DNA of 64,000 bases from Embiotoca jacksoni (lineage: Eukaryota > Chordata > Actinopteri > Embiotocidae): positions 13,335,428 to 13,399,427 of the forward strand of contig JAKOON010000018.1 in assembly GCA_022577435.1 (NCBI GenBank), in the 5' to 3' direction. Each line of letters begins with the position of its first letter. Position 1 is the first letter of the stretch. Shown here one piece after another: positions 1-50,007 of the stretch. The notes beneath the pieces were generated by a model. It was not told the origin of the DNA. It did no database searches and saw nothing but the letters and a program-made list of their open reading frames with translations. Made by a program: the position numbers and the translations under genes.

Positions 1-297
1 CTATTAATAGGTGTGACGTGTGTGCAGTATATAATGGCCTCTTTACCCTCCCCGAGCATAATCGAGTGTTTCTAATAGATTTTCAAGTGATGCTATATTA
101 AAACCCAAATGTGGTTCTTTGTTATTCAACCTTTTAAGGTAACGCTGTTTAAGCACTTCAGGTTAAAAAGAAATCATTAGCGCACAATTTATGTATGAAT
201 TCTTCCTTTCGCTAATGCATTACCCTCTTCTTCCTCTATCTGTCTGAACATAAACAAGTTGTAAAGTCCTCTCTTCTCTCCCTGTTTTCCTCCGCAG

Positions 298-37907
<37,610 letters not shown>

Positions 37908-38245
37908 CCCCACCCCTCATCAAGGCTTCGGCTCACCGTAGCACCGGTTGTCCAGGTGACAGCGGAGACAGACTTTAGTGACACCGTCACGCCGGGTGAC
38001 CGACTCCTGCTGTGGCCTTACTGGAACTACGACCTGACCCCTCGCCGGGGGCGGGCGGTCAAGGTCAGGCGTGGAGGCCGTCGCTGGCGCATTGGAGGAC
38101 CGAGATGGGAGAAGGGACCAGGCCGAGTGTACGGAATAAACTTTGTTCAAACTCACAGAAGCTGCACTGGCATGAGCAAATCATCACAAGTCAAACTCAG
38201 AGACTGCGCCTCATATCCGTATACCCCTCAGACTGGGTTTGCTTT

Positions 38246-38276
<31 letters not shown>

Positions 38277-38492
38277 CGTGTATGTGTGCGTGTGTGCGTG
38301 CGTGCGTCTTCGTTCCAGTGCGTCTGTATCTGCCTGTGCATGTACGTCTGCACGCATTGGCGCTCCTGTGTTTGTGTGCATGCGTGTGTTGGTCCATGCG
38401 TGTTCTTCCACGTTTCCCTCTCATCTCCGACTCGCGAGGTGGTTGCAGCTCGTCTGTCATCACGCCGACGCGGACGGCGACGTCAAAATAAA
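37908..38492 (+). other. atp8a2: Probable atp8a2 3' UTR with candidate polyA signals
   Basis: AATAAA occurs at 38135-38140, 228 bases after the stop codon, and again at 38487-38492. Either could direct cleavage. The long open plus-strand frame across this region reads through GT repeats and has no recognisable domain, so I treat it as UTR. Which signal is used cannot be decided from sequence. Confidence 0.5.
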
Positions 38493-39053
38493 ACACACGC
38501 GCACTTGCACACGTGTGGGCGCAGGCAAATTCCTTTAAAAAAAAAAAAAAAAAAGGGAAAGACGAAGGGAAGCACGGACCGAGGACCTGCCGGAGCTCAT
38601 CACCCCTGTTACGTGCCGCCCCCCCCCCCCTCACCCCCCACCGCAGCACCAAGCCTCACTGCCAAACACCACAGAGATGCCACTGAGGCAGAACGCTCGC
38701 CCCCGAACCGGACCTCCACCCTGCTGCAACCTCTCCTAACCCACCGGGACCTCCCCTGGCTTATCTCTTCCTTCATTTCATCCGTCTTATCTCCTCATCT
38801 CATAGCCGGCGCTGCAGCCTCCATGTTTCTCCTCCTCTGCGGCACATCTCCTCGTTCTCGCCAGTTTAAGGAAAAGGAAAAAAAAACTAAACATTTTATT
38901 TTGTTGTTTTTAATTCTGACCGCTCCTGTGATTCCCGATGCCGCCTCTCTCTAGCATCGTCAGCTGATGTAGAAGCAGCATGCCTGGCATTAGCGCTTCC
39001 TCCTTCAATTCTGTTGGATTTCCACTCTTTACTGGACTGTTCCTTTCTTTTTT

Positions 39054-39109
<56 letters not shown>

Positions 39110-41411
39110 AATGGACATTAATGTGTATGTGTTTATAATTTTTTTCCCCCTCTTTTCATTAATGCCTGTTTTTGTACTCATATGTGGACACATGTCTTAG
39201 AGGGAATATTTTACTTGAATTAGTCCTAATAGTTATCCAAACAGAAGGGACTTGATTGAGACACTCGCGTGGATCATGTGTTTTCTGGGATTTGTCTGAA
39301 TGTAGAGTCCATTGTCTGTGTGCTTTGTGTTGAGGACATTCTGGTTCAGGAATGCAAGACTGAAGAGTTGGGAGGAGGGGGGTTGTCCATCTGAGTCCTA
39401 ATCATTAAATCTAATCAATCCATGGCCTGACCAAAATGTCTTTGTGTTTTAACTGTAACATTCATGCAATCAAGTGGTGAGTTTGAGTCCTGCTGTAGCT
39501 CCAGGGAAGCTGTGAAAGAGTTTAGTTTACATTTCATGCTGAAAATAGAAGGAAAAACGTATAGGAGAGGATGATTTGTCCATGACATGCGTATGCTTTT
39601 ATATATTAACAGAATCAAACCTCTCCCACGCTCCCTCTTGAAGCCCAGGAGAATCCGTGTAGACGGACCATTAGCAGATTAATTCACCCCTTCTCCCCGA
39701 GTGGAGGTCCCGTTCCCACCCACCTTCCTGGATGTGCCCCGGCCCCAAACGACTACAGATGCTCCAGTATGGAGAATCCATCGGGCCGCAGCCCGAGAAC
39801 CATTTATGCTTTTCAACTCGTCCCCAGTGACTCTCCAGTGGCCCGCTCCGCTTTCCACTTCACTGCAGCCCAGTTTCTGGTGGAGGCTGCCAAAACTACA
39901 CCTCCACATCACCATAGTTTTAAACTGTCCATTGTTGTGGTTTATTGTCTCCCTTCTCTGTGTGACGGGTGATGTGACAGGTATTCGTCCTGTCCTCTGT
40001 GGGAGGTAGACCCGTCTGTGAATGTGTGTAATGTTTCTAATAGCTTAAGTATGCGTGTCTTTGTGTGAGTTTTAAGGGGATTAAGAGAAGCTATTCACTA
40101 CTTTTGTTTTTGTTTTTTTGTTAACCAAGCCTTGTCTTGTAGTGTGTGTTTGTGTTTAAGTATCTCTCACACCTTCATGGTTTTTAAAGCACAAAACATT
40201 GCGAGATGTGTTTTTGGGACAAGACGACACGATGGTGAAACACAAACTTGGCACGCTGCTTTCTCTTTTAAAATGTGTTTATTTTTTTTTTTTAATTCAT
40301 ATGAAAAATGTCTCTCGCATCAAATCTCTGCATCTCAGAAGCACCTAAAAGGAATCCATCCTTTTACAGATTCTCTTATTTCGTCTTAAACAAGCTGCCC
40401 ACTGTATCTTACAGACATCGTGCTCCGAGTACAGATGAGGCGCACAAACATACCGGTTTCAGTACTGAGGGACATCTCAACCTGCATGCTCAGTGGAGCA
40501 GCACATTCCTCAGGTTGCATGTTCCCCGGTTACCGGTGACCCAGCTTCGCAACAGCACACAGAGGGGCAAAAAAAATTCAGCAACTTTCACTTCTTTTTC
40601 CCAGATTAACAACCAATAACCGCTACTTCCGTGCCTTTCTTAAGTGGAAAATAATGACTCAGCTGCCTGTGCTAGTGCACTCAACTATGGTAGTGTTAAA
40701 TACACGCACACACACTTCTCACGAGAGAAGTGAAGAGGGCAGCTGGCAAGAGCTTTTGCTGTATAATTAACTCTGTAATCTTCAGAGAACTGCCTCTCTC
40801 TCCTGTCACACACTTCCAAGGAACATTAACTGCCAGCCTTGTGTGAATATTGTCATTTCTGGGGTCTGTGCGTGTGTTTCCGCTCAGGGCAGTTGGGGTT
40901 TTTGTGTGGGTGTTTTTTTGTGGTTTTTTTTTCTTTCTGGGTGGCAGGAAGGGGGGCTGTGTAGTCGGGCGGAGCGTCACAGTCCGTGCCCCGTGTTCAC
41001 TTCATTAGAGTTTAAATGGCCTACAGGGAGATTGCGACTGCCTTTCACATCACACCACCTGCATTTCCCATTACACACAGTTCACTCACAGTTACTCATA
41101 CAACCACATCCCTCCACACTTCACACTCTCTCCCGGACTCGCACACATACAGTACAAACATCTAGCTGCATGCTTTCTTTCCTCATTCTTTCAACACAAA
41201 CAAAAATATACGATATTGTATAAACCACTCAGGAGCACAGATGTGCACATGGCATAAACACAGCACGTGGTCACATTTTTGTTGCTTGATTTCCATTTTT
41301 CATTCAGTATGCTGCTATAAATCATCCAGTCGTCACTCATTCCTGCACATATAAGCCAACAAATCTTACTCTCAATCCCATATACATCCATCCAAACACA
41401 CACCTGCAGTC
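38493..41411. other. Tail-to-tail interval between atp8a2 and shisa2
   Basis: Both 3' UTRs probably extend into this ~2.9-kb interval. The only structured feature is the poly-T/(ATT)n run. No independent gene was seen. Confidence 0.5.
39048..39110 (+). repeat. poly-T and (ATT)n run
   Basis: Located between atp8a2 and shisa2, just beyond the probable 3' UTR. Confidence 0.95.
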
Positions 41412-41417
41412 TTTATT
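41412..41417 (-). terminator. shisa2: Candidate shisa2 polyA signal
   Basis: TTTATT on the plus strand reads AATAAA on the minus strand, 362 bases past the shisa2 stop. A second candidate lies at 40278-40283. Neither is confirmed. Confidence 0.3.
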
Positions 41418-41779
41418 TGAGCTGCAGGCTGCAGTGAACTGTGCATTATCACCCATCTGGGCTGCATAATCCTCCAAGATGCAGTTTTGTCTTTGCATCA
41501 AGACGGAGAAGTATTTATGCATCCATCTTTCCTCATCACAGGCTGAGCTTCGCTCATGCCGACTTGCCAAGAGATCATTTGAAACACTAAACAGACGCAC
41601 ACCACACAAAAGCAGGGCAGGCCATGCTTTATGAGTCCTTCATGTGAGTCTGACTGATTTTTTTTTTTTTCCCACTCTGGCAGTGTGCCCAAAGGTCTCT
41701 GCTGCAGCCCTCACAGGTTAAACTTCACAAGTTAGTCTTTGCAACAAAGTGGTAGAGTGGTCTGCACTGTGGCCGCTCA

Positions 41780-42666
41780 TCACACTGTCACTGGAGGGTA
41801 TTTCTGGTCACTGGTGACACTGGACCCACCGGTGGGAGGAGGGCAGGGGGACTGGAGGGGCCTATATCCTCCCTGGGTGGGGTCCAAGAAGGTCGGGGTA
41901 GGGGACACAGCGTGGGCATAGCCGATGTACTGCGGGTGCAGGAACTGTCCCTGGTGAGGCATGATCTGGGTGGCCTGCTGGCAGTTGAGCACGGAGAAGT
42001 TGGTGGGCATGTTGACGAAGACGCTGGCGTCGGGGGGCAGGCAGCAGGAGGCCTGAGCCCGCATGAGAGGAGGCGGGATGGGGCGCGGGGCAGCGGGTGG
42101 AGCCGAGGAGCTGGACGAGGTGGCTGTGCTGGACTGTCGGGAGGAGGAGCCCCTGGAGGTGTTGGCCATCATGGGGATGGTCTCCAAGAGACGCCCACCA
42201 CCGGCCCCGCCTCCCGTCGCACCTGTGGAGGACAGTTCCTGCTTGGGCCGGAGGCAGCGGCAGCAGCACACAGCAACCACAGAGCCCACCAGGATGAAGG
42301 CCACAAACACGGAGCCCACGATCAGGAACGGCACATAGATGGGCACTACAGAAAGAGAAGAAGAAACATTAGCATTAAATAACGGTTAAAAGACCCGGTT
42401 TAGTTGAACATTAAACTTCAAAGAAAGGCTGCCGCACATGCTCACGTGTCTTGCCTCGCTGCTGATTGGGTAAGACGGTGAAACAAAGGACTGAGCTGGA
42501 GGAGTGTTTGGACAAGAGTAGAAGAATGGAAGGTACACCAGGATCAGGACCCCAGGGAGTCCCAGGCTCTCATTAGCAGTTATTAACTTTGTTTTGGTCA
42601 GTTTTAATCCTCTGCACCCTGCTGTGTCCCCAGCCTCCTCAACCCTACAGACCTGTGTGTGTGTGT

Positions 42667-42729
<63 letters not shown>

Positions 42730-45700
42730 TGCATGGGTGAAATTCTTAAGCCAGACTGGCAGTAGCAGATATTGGTGACCCTGCTTTTTCTCTGGCGATT
42801 TATGACTAAGCCTTTGAAAATAAGTTACTCAAATTGAACTGCAGTACTTGGCATGTGCTTAAAGAAAGGTATTAAAGTGGACTGATTTAATGTCGCTGAA
42901 TAGAAGGTTAGTCAGCCCTTTAAATCAAAGGAGTGAGCAAGTTCCTTCTAACCGACCTTTTCTTTCTTTTTGTTTAAAACAGCAAATCATACTCCCAACA
43001 TCGCACTGCACAGTTCCACCAATCACAGCATCGTGTGCCGGGTCAAATAGCAGAGTCGTTACCGCACAGGTTCAACTCTTGACATTTTTATAGCTACGTG
43101 AAGATCTCAGTTTCAGTCTGTAAATTTGTAAAGCGAGCTGAAGACGCTCCAACAATAACTTTGAAACACGATCAGCAATACCGTTCTCTTTCAGTTTTTC
43201 TAACGGTGCCTTTTTCGCCAAATAGCAAAAGCACAGGGTGAAAGTTTTTGGCTGAAACTGACTGGCATTCAAGATGAGGTCACCAATGAGGTGTTTTCCT
43301 GAATTCCCATGCTCACTCACACAAACACCTTACAAACACAATAACGACCATGTTACATTATAAGTGATTAGTTGTGTTTTATTGTTCCCACAGGGTGTAG
43401 TTATTTTCCACTTTGAATGTGCCCGTGTGTTATGAGGTGTAACTGTATGCCAGAGAGAGAGAGGTGGCAACTGGCTCCAGTTTCCTTTTGTCTCTGGGCT
43501 CTTTGAAATGCGTACTGAGAAACTTTTCAAAATGCTCATCAAAAGTAGCAGGGTATTAAAAGGCTTACTGCATGAAACCTGTTAAGAGCTGGAGGTCATT
43601 CCTTGGCAGAGGCAGTGAAGTCCTGGTAACCAAAGATACAGGCCGGCGGCAGAAGAGGCCCGAGCCACGGTGACATGAAACAAACCAGGACCTTGACCCA
43701 TTTCCTCTCCACAAGAATTGGTGTCAACTTCAGACGCTAACGTACCTCACAGCTACACACCTCCCAGTAAACAGGTTTTTGTATGGCATGAGATCCCTTC
43801 ACTGCCCTCTTCTACTGCACATATATGGCCTCGACCCCAATGTCTCTGCCGCCACTCCCTTTTTTTATGCATGGATGACGAGGATTAGTAATTGCAAAAA
43901 CTTTCTTCTTGTGTTACTTCATCCCTTCCTTCACTGCAGAGTTACTTTCCAATTCGCTGTACAGTAAATCACTGATCAGGGGGGAAAAAAGGTTTAGCAT
44001 GCACAGTGGTGGAAGAAGTACTTCACTACCAACACAACACTAAAAAATACTCTTACGGTTATATATTTGATTAATAGATCTTTCCTCATGCATCCCATTT
44101 GTAAGTAGTGTAGCGTTTCTGTCGTCGCTGCTCAAAGTGCAGCGACTTTGACTACAGTTATTCCTGTGGTTCCCATCCTGAGGTTCATTGTCCCGCCTCA
44201 GGGTCATAAAATAAATCTGGAAGGTCAAAGAGGTTGATTAATGAGGTATAAAAGGAGAAACAAGACAAAGCAGCTCTGTCAACCTGAGTTTAGGCGCGCT
44301 TGGAGCTAAATGCTGATGTCAGCGTGCTACTATCGCCACAGTGACAATAGGCATAAAGTAGTTGGCATGCTAACATTTGCTATCAGCACAAGACACGAAG
44401 TACAACTGAGAGTGGATGTCATTTAGTTTTGCAGGTATTTGGTCATAATGTTGACCTTATAATAATGCTACAGTAAAAGTTAAGAGATCACCAAAGTTAA
44501 TTGATATTTAATGAAAGTCCATCAACAGGGCAACAAACAAAGAGTAAAATTGTGCTATTGTGCTCGACAAATCTTTACTTTTTGTCATGTTTGTAGAACA
44601 TACTCTTTGGCCTGAAACAATTATTTAACTTAAACCATTGGCGAAGGGGGGGTATAACTCACAGACATCTGAAGTGTGACACAAGGCAGACATCAAGTTA
44701 TAATGTCTTTAGTAATCTTGACCAGAAAGTTAGTGGAGTACAGACAGTTGAGTAAAGTACAATTACTTCAAAGTTCTAAGTATTTGAGTAAATGTACTAA
44801 GATACTTTCCACCACTGAGCATGCAGATTCTGAACCCTCACTCGTTTCATACCACAAGAAGGTCTTTACCTTTTCACCTCTTGCTTTCAGTGGATTTTAA
44901 ATCACTTTTTGGGCACATGGCAGTTGTGCTTCCTATTGTTCCCTGTCACTCTTCCACACCTGTTGCTGCAGCTGAGCTGTGGCAGCCATGCTGCAGTGAC
45001 AGCAGCCCCCCTCTCCTAAGCTCTTGTTTTGGGCAGAGTCTTTGTGGCTGGCTGGCTGGCTGGCTGGCTCAACTCCCTCTGCCTCCCAGGGCTATCCCAC
45101 GGGCTTTCTCCTGTTCCTAGATACCATATGTTCCTTCATGTTGAGCACATTAATAATTTCCTGCCTGTTATTCCCAGACATTGCAGTGTGTATCTTTCCA
45201 AGATGATGAATAGGCTGCAAGCTGATGAAAAATGTATAAAATGCACAATCAGAACTGGGCTTTGAATGAAAAAACACTTCCACTTCTTAGGGAGAAAAAA
45301 AAAGCTGCTTTTCTTTTAAGTTATTTTGGCTGGACGCCACTGAATGAAATGTATATACCTCTTCCTGCAGTGATAAGGCATGATACTATTAGCAAATGAC
45401 AGATAATAGCCAAGAGGACCAAAGACGGCATAATATCCTCCAGGGAAACATGAAATGAGCCTGTGTTGCATTTTTCTCTCATGTCCTCTATTTAGTATTT
45501 TTTGTTGGGAGGGCCATAATCTACTTGTTGACCTTTTGTTCAAGATATGATGCAGCTTCAAAGGACTTTCTGGTCGATTAATTTATGGGAACGTAAGCAA
45601 TGATGAATGAGGGCCCAGAGTGCAGAAAGGAGTTTGTTTTGTCATCTAATCGACTGTATAAATTGGAAATTATGTGTTATTTATGTTGCCTCTGGTTGTG

Positions 45701-47035
45701 GTAATGATGCCTCTCTGAAATGCAGCTTCAATGTGTGTTAATTAGTTAGTCTGAAGCAGTCTGAGTGTGAATGCATTGCACAGACGACATACTGCAGGGG
45801 AGGGGGTTACAGGAGCAGTTTGACGATCGGAAAGGGACTCCACTAGCCTGGAAGGAAATGACACATAACGCGATTTGTGTTTTTTTTTAATGAACAGAGC
45901 TGTCAGCACCCTTGGTGAGCCACTGTCCAAGATCCGGTCAAGTCCAAACTTGATCCCCGTGGGGACAGCGTGATCTGAGCCCGGCCCCTCTTGCGCTGTT
46001 ACAGAACAAACACAGCTATTTATAAAGTGCAGCAGCACGGCACAGTTTGCCATTTGTGAGTGCAGTTTACTGGTTTTTGGAGGAGTCTGCTGTCTCCTGT
46101 GCAGCTGTCGTTGCCAACCGCGACAGGCAGCAGATGAAGCCCTTTAACAGGGAGATACTGTGAGTCTGCTGGGTTTACGAGAGGAAACCAAAGCTTGTAA
46201 TAGGTCATATTATTTGATATTTACGATATCAAATTCAAGACATGCTGTATATGCGCAATGTGCACTTTCAAGGCCAATGGGAATGTATGAAGTGTTTCTT
46301 AAATTAAACTAGAATCAGTATAAACAATGTGTAACTGAGATTATACATTCTGAAGTCAGCAAAGACACTGCACTCTCTCCACTGAAGCAACAGGTCAGCT
46401 CGTTTTACTGTTTACATTTCAGTCTTTCTCTGATTTAAATCCCATTTAAGAGGGAGGATTATAGGCTTTTATTGTGACAATCCCACACTTTTAAACAACC
46501 TCACAACACTGAGGCAACCAGAATCACTAAATCACTTTTAAGTCTTCTTTTTATACATGTTCTTTTTCTCTTCATTACCCTTTGTCCTCTGCAGAGCGTC
46601 TTGAACTTTTATTTAACTAGGTCTACTATGTACATGTTTTCTTTCATTATTAATAATTAATCAAAAATATGGGGCAGCAGTGGTAGCGAGAAATGGGTTC
46701 ATACCTGCACCGGAGTCCTTGTTCTCTTTACTCTCTGTCCCGGGCTCCTGCGCCTGCCGGTCGTTATCGCAGCTCCCCTGATCCAGCCGTGCGTCCGTGC
46801 TGGAGCAGCAGTAGCGCAGCTCGCATTTCCCGCAGCAGATGATCGCGTCCTCGCCGTCGATCTTCTCCGGGCACTGGAACCCTTCTTTCCAGACACTCTG
46901 GGAATCGTGCCAGCCGTGGCAGTACTCCCCGCTGGCTTTCACGTCGATAATGACCAGCAGCAGAGTCACAATAGCGGTGACAGACATCGGAAAACCTCCT
47001 CCCCACATTCTCGGCCAGGTGGCCCGCGGCCGCAC
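41780..47035 (-). CDS. shisa2: Protein shisa-2, two coding exons
   Basis: Shisa-2 is a single-pass ER membrane protein. The family holds back Frizzled and FGF receptors in the ER and so dampens Wnt and FGF signalling during head and somite patterning. Exon 1 is 46705-47035, exon 2 is 41780-42345, and the codon split is G|TG; together they give 298 residues (human about 295). Exon 1 encodes a hydrophobic signal segment (about residues 18-34) and the cysteine-rich Shisa domain with EYCHGW, FQCPEKI, ICCGKCELRYCCSS and CDNDRQ. Exon 2 encodes the membrane helix (about 112-140), the CCCRCLRPKQ juxtamembrane motif, SRGSSSRQSS, NMPTNFSVLNCQQATQI and the conserved end VTV. The ATG at 47006-47008 (residue 10, MWGGG) fits the mammalian start better than the upstream ATG at 47035. 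The intron is 4.36 kb. Confidence 0.96.
42654..42728 (+). repeat. (GT)n microsatellite in the shisa2 intron
   Basis: About 310 bases upstream (minus sense) of shisa2 exon 2; contains one GCGCAC interruption. Confidence 0.95.
43996..44825. mobile_element. hAT-like non-autonomous transposon with 8-bp target duplication
   Basis: The element spans 44004-44817, in the shisa2 intron. It begins CAGTGGTGGAAGAAGTACTT and ends with the inverted TACTTTCCACCACTG. It is flanked on both sides by the identical octamer AGCATGCA (43996-44003 and 44818-44825). An 8-bp duplication with CAGNG ends is diagnostic of the hAT superfamily. The interior contains other repeat-like sequence (a GGTTCCCATCCTGAGG block near 44169 and GGCATGCTAACATTTGCT near 44365). 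That suggests nested insertions or a composite element. No transposase frame is visible. Confidence 0.85.
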
Positions 47036-49470
47036 GCTGGCGCACTGGAAGAGACAGAGAGGCCTTCACTCCCCGCGTGGAACCTGGAAAGGGGATTGAT
47101 ACGCTGGCTCGGAGCGATAAAGGGAGTTCAGGGGATGAAGTGAGGAAGAAACTAACCACTTAGAGGCTGTCATTTGTTAGAGGAATCCCGTGCGTAATTC
47201 AGATCCAAAGTCTCCAAAAGTGACTGTAGTGCAAGTGATTATCCACAAAACAACCAGTAGATGCTACTGAAAGTAAAATTGTCACAGAAATTATATGGAC
47301 CTCAGTTTAACTGATACTCCAGTTGTAAAACTTCAGAGGTCTGGTAAATCCAGAATGGAAAGACTAATGGATTTCCTTTGGCAGTGTTGCGAGGCTGTTC
47401 ACGTCTCCTCCAAGCTCTTCAAATGACGTTCCTTAGGGATGCAGGGAAACCCATACTTGTAGCCTGATCCATGGACGCACAGCTGCTATCACTCCTGAGT
47501 CCTCTCCGCCGCCACCCCGTGCGTAAAGATAACGTTTTAAACTTTTGTGGCGTTGTCTGCATTGTTGAGTGTCAGAAGTCAGTCAGTCAAGTCTCTGTCA
47601 GTCTTAAACTAAAGCGCGCAGAGACTATCCCACTTTGTGTCAGAGTGAGAGGGGGCGTGAATAAAGTCAGACGCAAATACACACCTCACTGTAGTACAAG
47701 TGATAAACTGACTTACCAGAGTTAAGATACAATGAATATCATACAACTTCCTGTTCAAGCCTTTCAAACTTTCAACTTGCAGGTGAAGGAATTTTCATCT
47801 AGTCACTTCAAATCCTCTTCAGATATGACAGTCTGCAGATTGGCTTCAGAGACATTTTTGGTCGTTGTTAGGTAGGGACGTATTTGCTGTAATCAACTTT
47901 CATGTCGACCACAACCGAACGCTTTTATTTTGAAAGGGAAAAACACGTTGTCTTCGGGTGAATATTGTTTACTTTGACGCAGCTTGTCCCATTCCTTTAC
48001 ATCAGGGATTTGCTTGGAACAATTTCCCGAGAGTTCAGTTCCAGTTTACCCAGACGGAGTTTATGCTGAATAAAACTCCCTGTCAGTGTTTTTTCCCCGG
48101 TGAAGAGCAGCTGAGGCTTTTGGCAGTTTGGCACTTCTCCTGCAGGGACCTCTCCTCTGCACACACCGACAGGGATTTAAGTGGTGACACTTCCATCTAG
48201 TGGTTGTTTGCAATTCAGTAAACATCTGGCAACACCACTGGATAAGTTACAAAGGAATCCAAGGAGAAGGTTTTTTTTAAAAGCTTGTTTTATCTCAACT
48301 CAAGTTTACCGTACCTAGTTAACTCAAGCATTGTCCTGGTCCAGATCAGCTCCTCACCGTAGTGCTTCACCAACAGCACACGGGACAAAATGGATGTAAA
48401 CGCTGCAATAAACATTCTTCAAGTCTTCTGTCACCAGCGGAAAGGCCTCGTTTCCTTTAGTCATCAGCAGAATCGGAGGAATTCCTATGAGGTACCAGCC
48501 GTGGAAAGAAATCAAAACAAAAGGATGGATGAAGACATAACAATAGATAAAAAAGACAAAGATTTACTGACACCCTCGGAGCAAACGGAGTTATTACGAC
48601 AGCAAACTAGAATTAGCGCCTAGCAGTTGTATAGGTAGGTAGGTAGGTAGGTATATACTTTATTATGTATGCCTCCGGTAACCACTCAAGTTGCACACTA
48701 CATTACGTGCATATCTGTCCAAACCCATATAATTACCTCACACTGACCTTGACCTTTGACCCCCAGACTGAATCAGTTTGTCCTCGAGTCTAAGTGAATG
48801 TTTGTGTCAAATTGAAAGCGATTCCCTGAAGGCACTCCGAAGATATTGCGATGGGACACAGATGTGAACTCAAAGTGACCTTGACCTTTGACCTCTGATC
48901 ACTAAAATGTTAAAATGTTAAATTCTCGAGGCATGGGCGTCCGACATTGACATCCAAGGGAAGGACGTTAAAGAGACGGCTTTTTTTTTTCAACGTCAGA
49001 CTTACTTACAAGGCAAATATACCTCACTCAGTTAAGTTTTACTTACTCAGGCCTAGTTAATTCAAGTTTACCTTATAACTCAAGTTTACTTTACTTTACT
49101 TAGGCTTCCTATATCGATCTTTGCCATCACTTTTGCCTTACAGTCTTTGGCCTCCACTGATGCCAACTGGGCATCAGCTTTTTTGTTGTTGTTGTTGTTG
49201 TTGTTTTTTCTTCACGTCTTCACGAAGCCTAAATTCCGTTCTGATTCTCGGGAATAGGCTGCAGCTCACGTGACATTATTTGATTTATTATTTTTTGAAA
49301 ATCAAAATCATAATATTCTTTTACTGGCTGTTTACATTCCATAACCTTCGGGGGGGAAACCGTGCTTGAAACACGCTCTTATCGTCGGCGATGATGCTCA
49401 AAGTATAACATCGACGGTAATTCACCGAGGTGGTCCGTTTCCACATATTCTGCTGAAACAACTCAGCGAA
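47036..49470. other. Divergent interval between shisa2 and spice1
   Basis: The shisa2 5' UTR and promoter must lie at the left side, but I see no clear TATA box or CpG-rich core. The interval also holds a (TAGG)n run, a dispersed repeat (48665-48920) and a (TTG)n run near 49181-49205. Confidence 0.5.
48665..48920 (+). repeat. Interspersed repeat, copy 2
   Basis: This is a second copy of the element at 821-1040. It contains TATGCCTCCGG, two TGACCTTGACCTTTGACC blocks and CTCGAGTCTAAGTGAATG. It sits between shisa2 and spice1, directly after a (TAGG)n tetranucleotide run at 48631-48652. Confidence 0.7.
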
Positions 49471-49628
49471 ACTTCATTTCCCATCATGCTTCACCGTGAC
49501 GCGGTATCCGTGGCAACAGCACAGGAAGTGGCGGGCAACTGTTGAAAAATCGTCCCACAACAAACGGAACAGGAGGGTTTTGTTTTTTTTAAACGCCGCG
49601 TAACAACCGTGGCACCATATCGTAAAAC
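49471..49628 (+). promoter_or_regulatory. spice1: spice1 promoter and non-coding first exon
   Basis: The segment just upstream of the first spice1 splice donor contains three recognisable elements and no TATA box. ACTTCATTTCCCATCATGC (49471-49489) is close to the STAF/ZNF143 site. GTATCC-GT-GGCAAC (49504-49517) resembles an RFX X-box with one mismatch in the first half site. AGGAAGTG (49523-49530) fits an ETS site. A consensus donor GTAAGT starts at 49629 and pairs with the acceptor CTGCAG that touches the ATG at 49856. This defines a 227-bp intron after a 5' UTR exon. The transcription start is inferred to lie between about 49530 and 49620. Confidence 0.6.
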
Positions 49629-49855
49629 GTAAGTGTTACTTCAACTTTTCTTTTTTTTTTTTTAATCATTTTGAACACCACTTGGTTTCCGCTCACGAAA
49701 AGTCGCTGCTGCTGCAGCTCAAACTTCAAATTGGGAAACGAGAGTCAACAGATAGCTTAGCTTGTTAGCCACATTTAGCGATTTGTCACGTGACGTTATC
49801 AAAACAAATATCGTGTCTGCGCGCGCTGTCTCGAGGCTAATCTTTTCATCTGCAG

Positions 49856-49951
49856 ATGTCGTTTGTGAGACCGGGGCGTCCGCAGCAGCACAGCAAAGGA
49901 AAAGTTTGCCCAAAGAAGACGGCAGCTCCCAGGAGAGAGTGGGTGGTGAGT

Positions 49952-50007
<56 letters not shown>

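Noticed and set aside
37956..38954. 332-codon plus-strand open frame after the atp8a2 stop
   Set aside because: It runs through GT repeats and A/C homopolymers, overlaps candidate polyA signals and shows no domain. It is best read as 3' UTR and flank.
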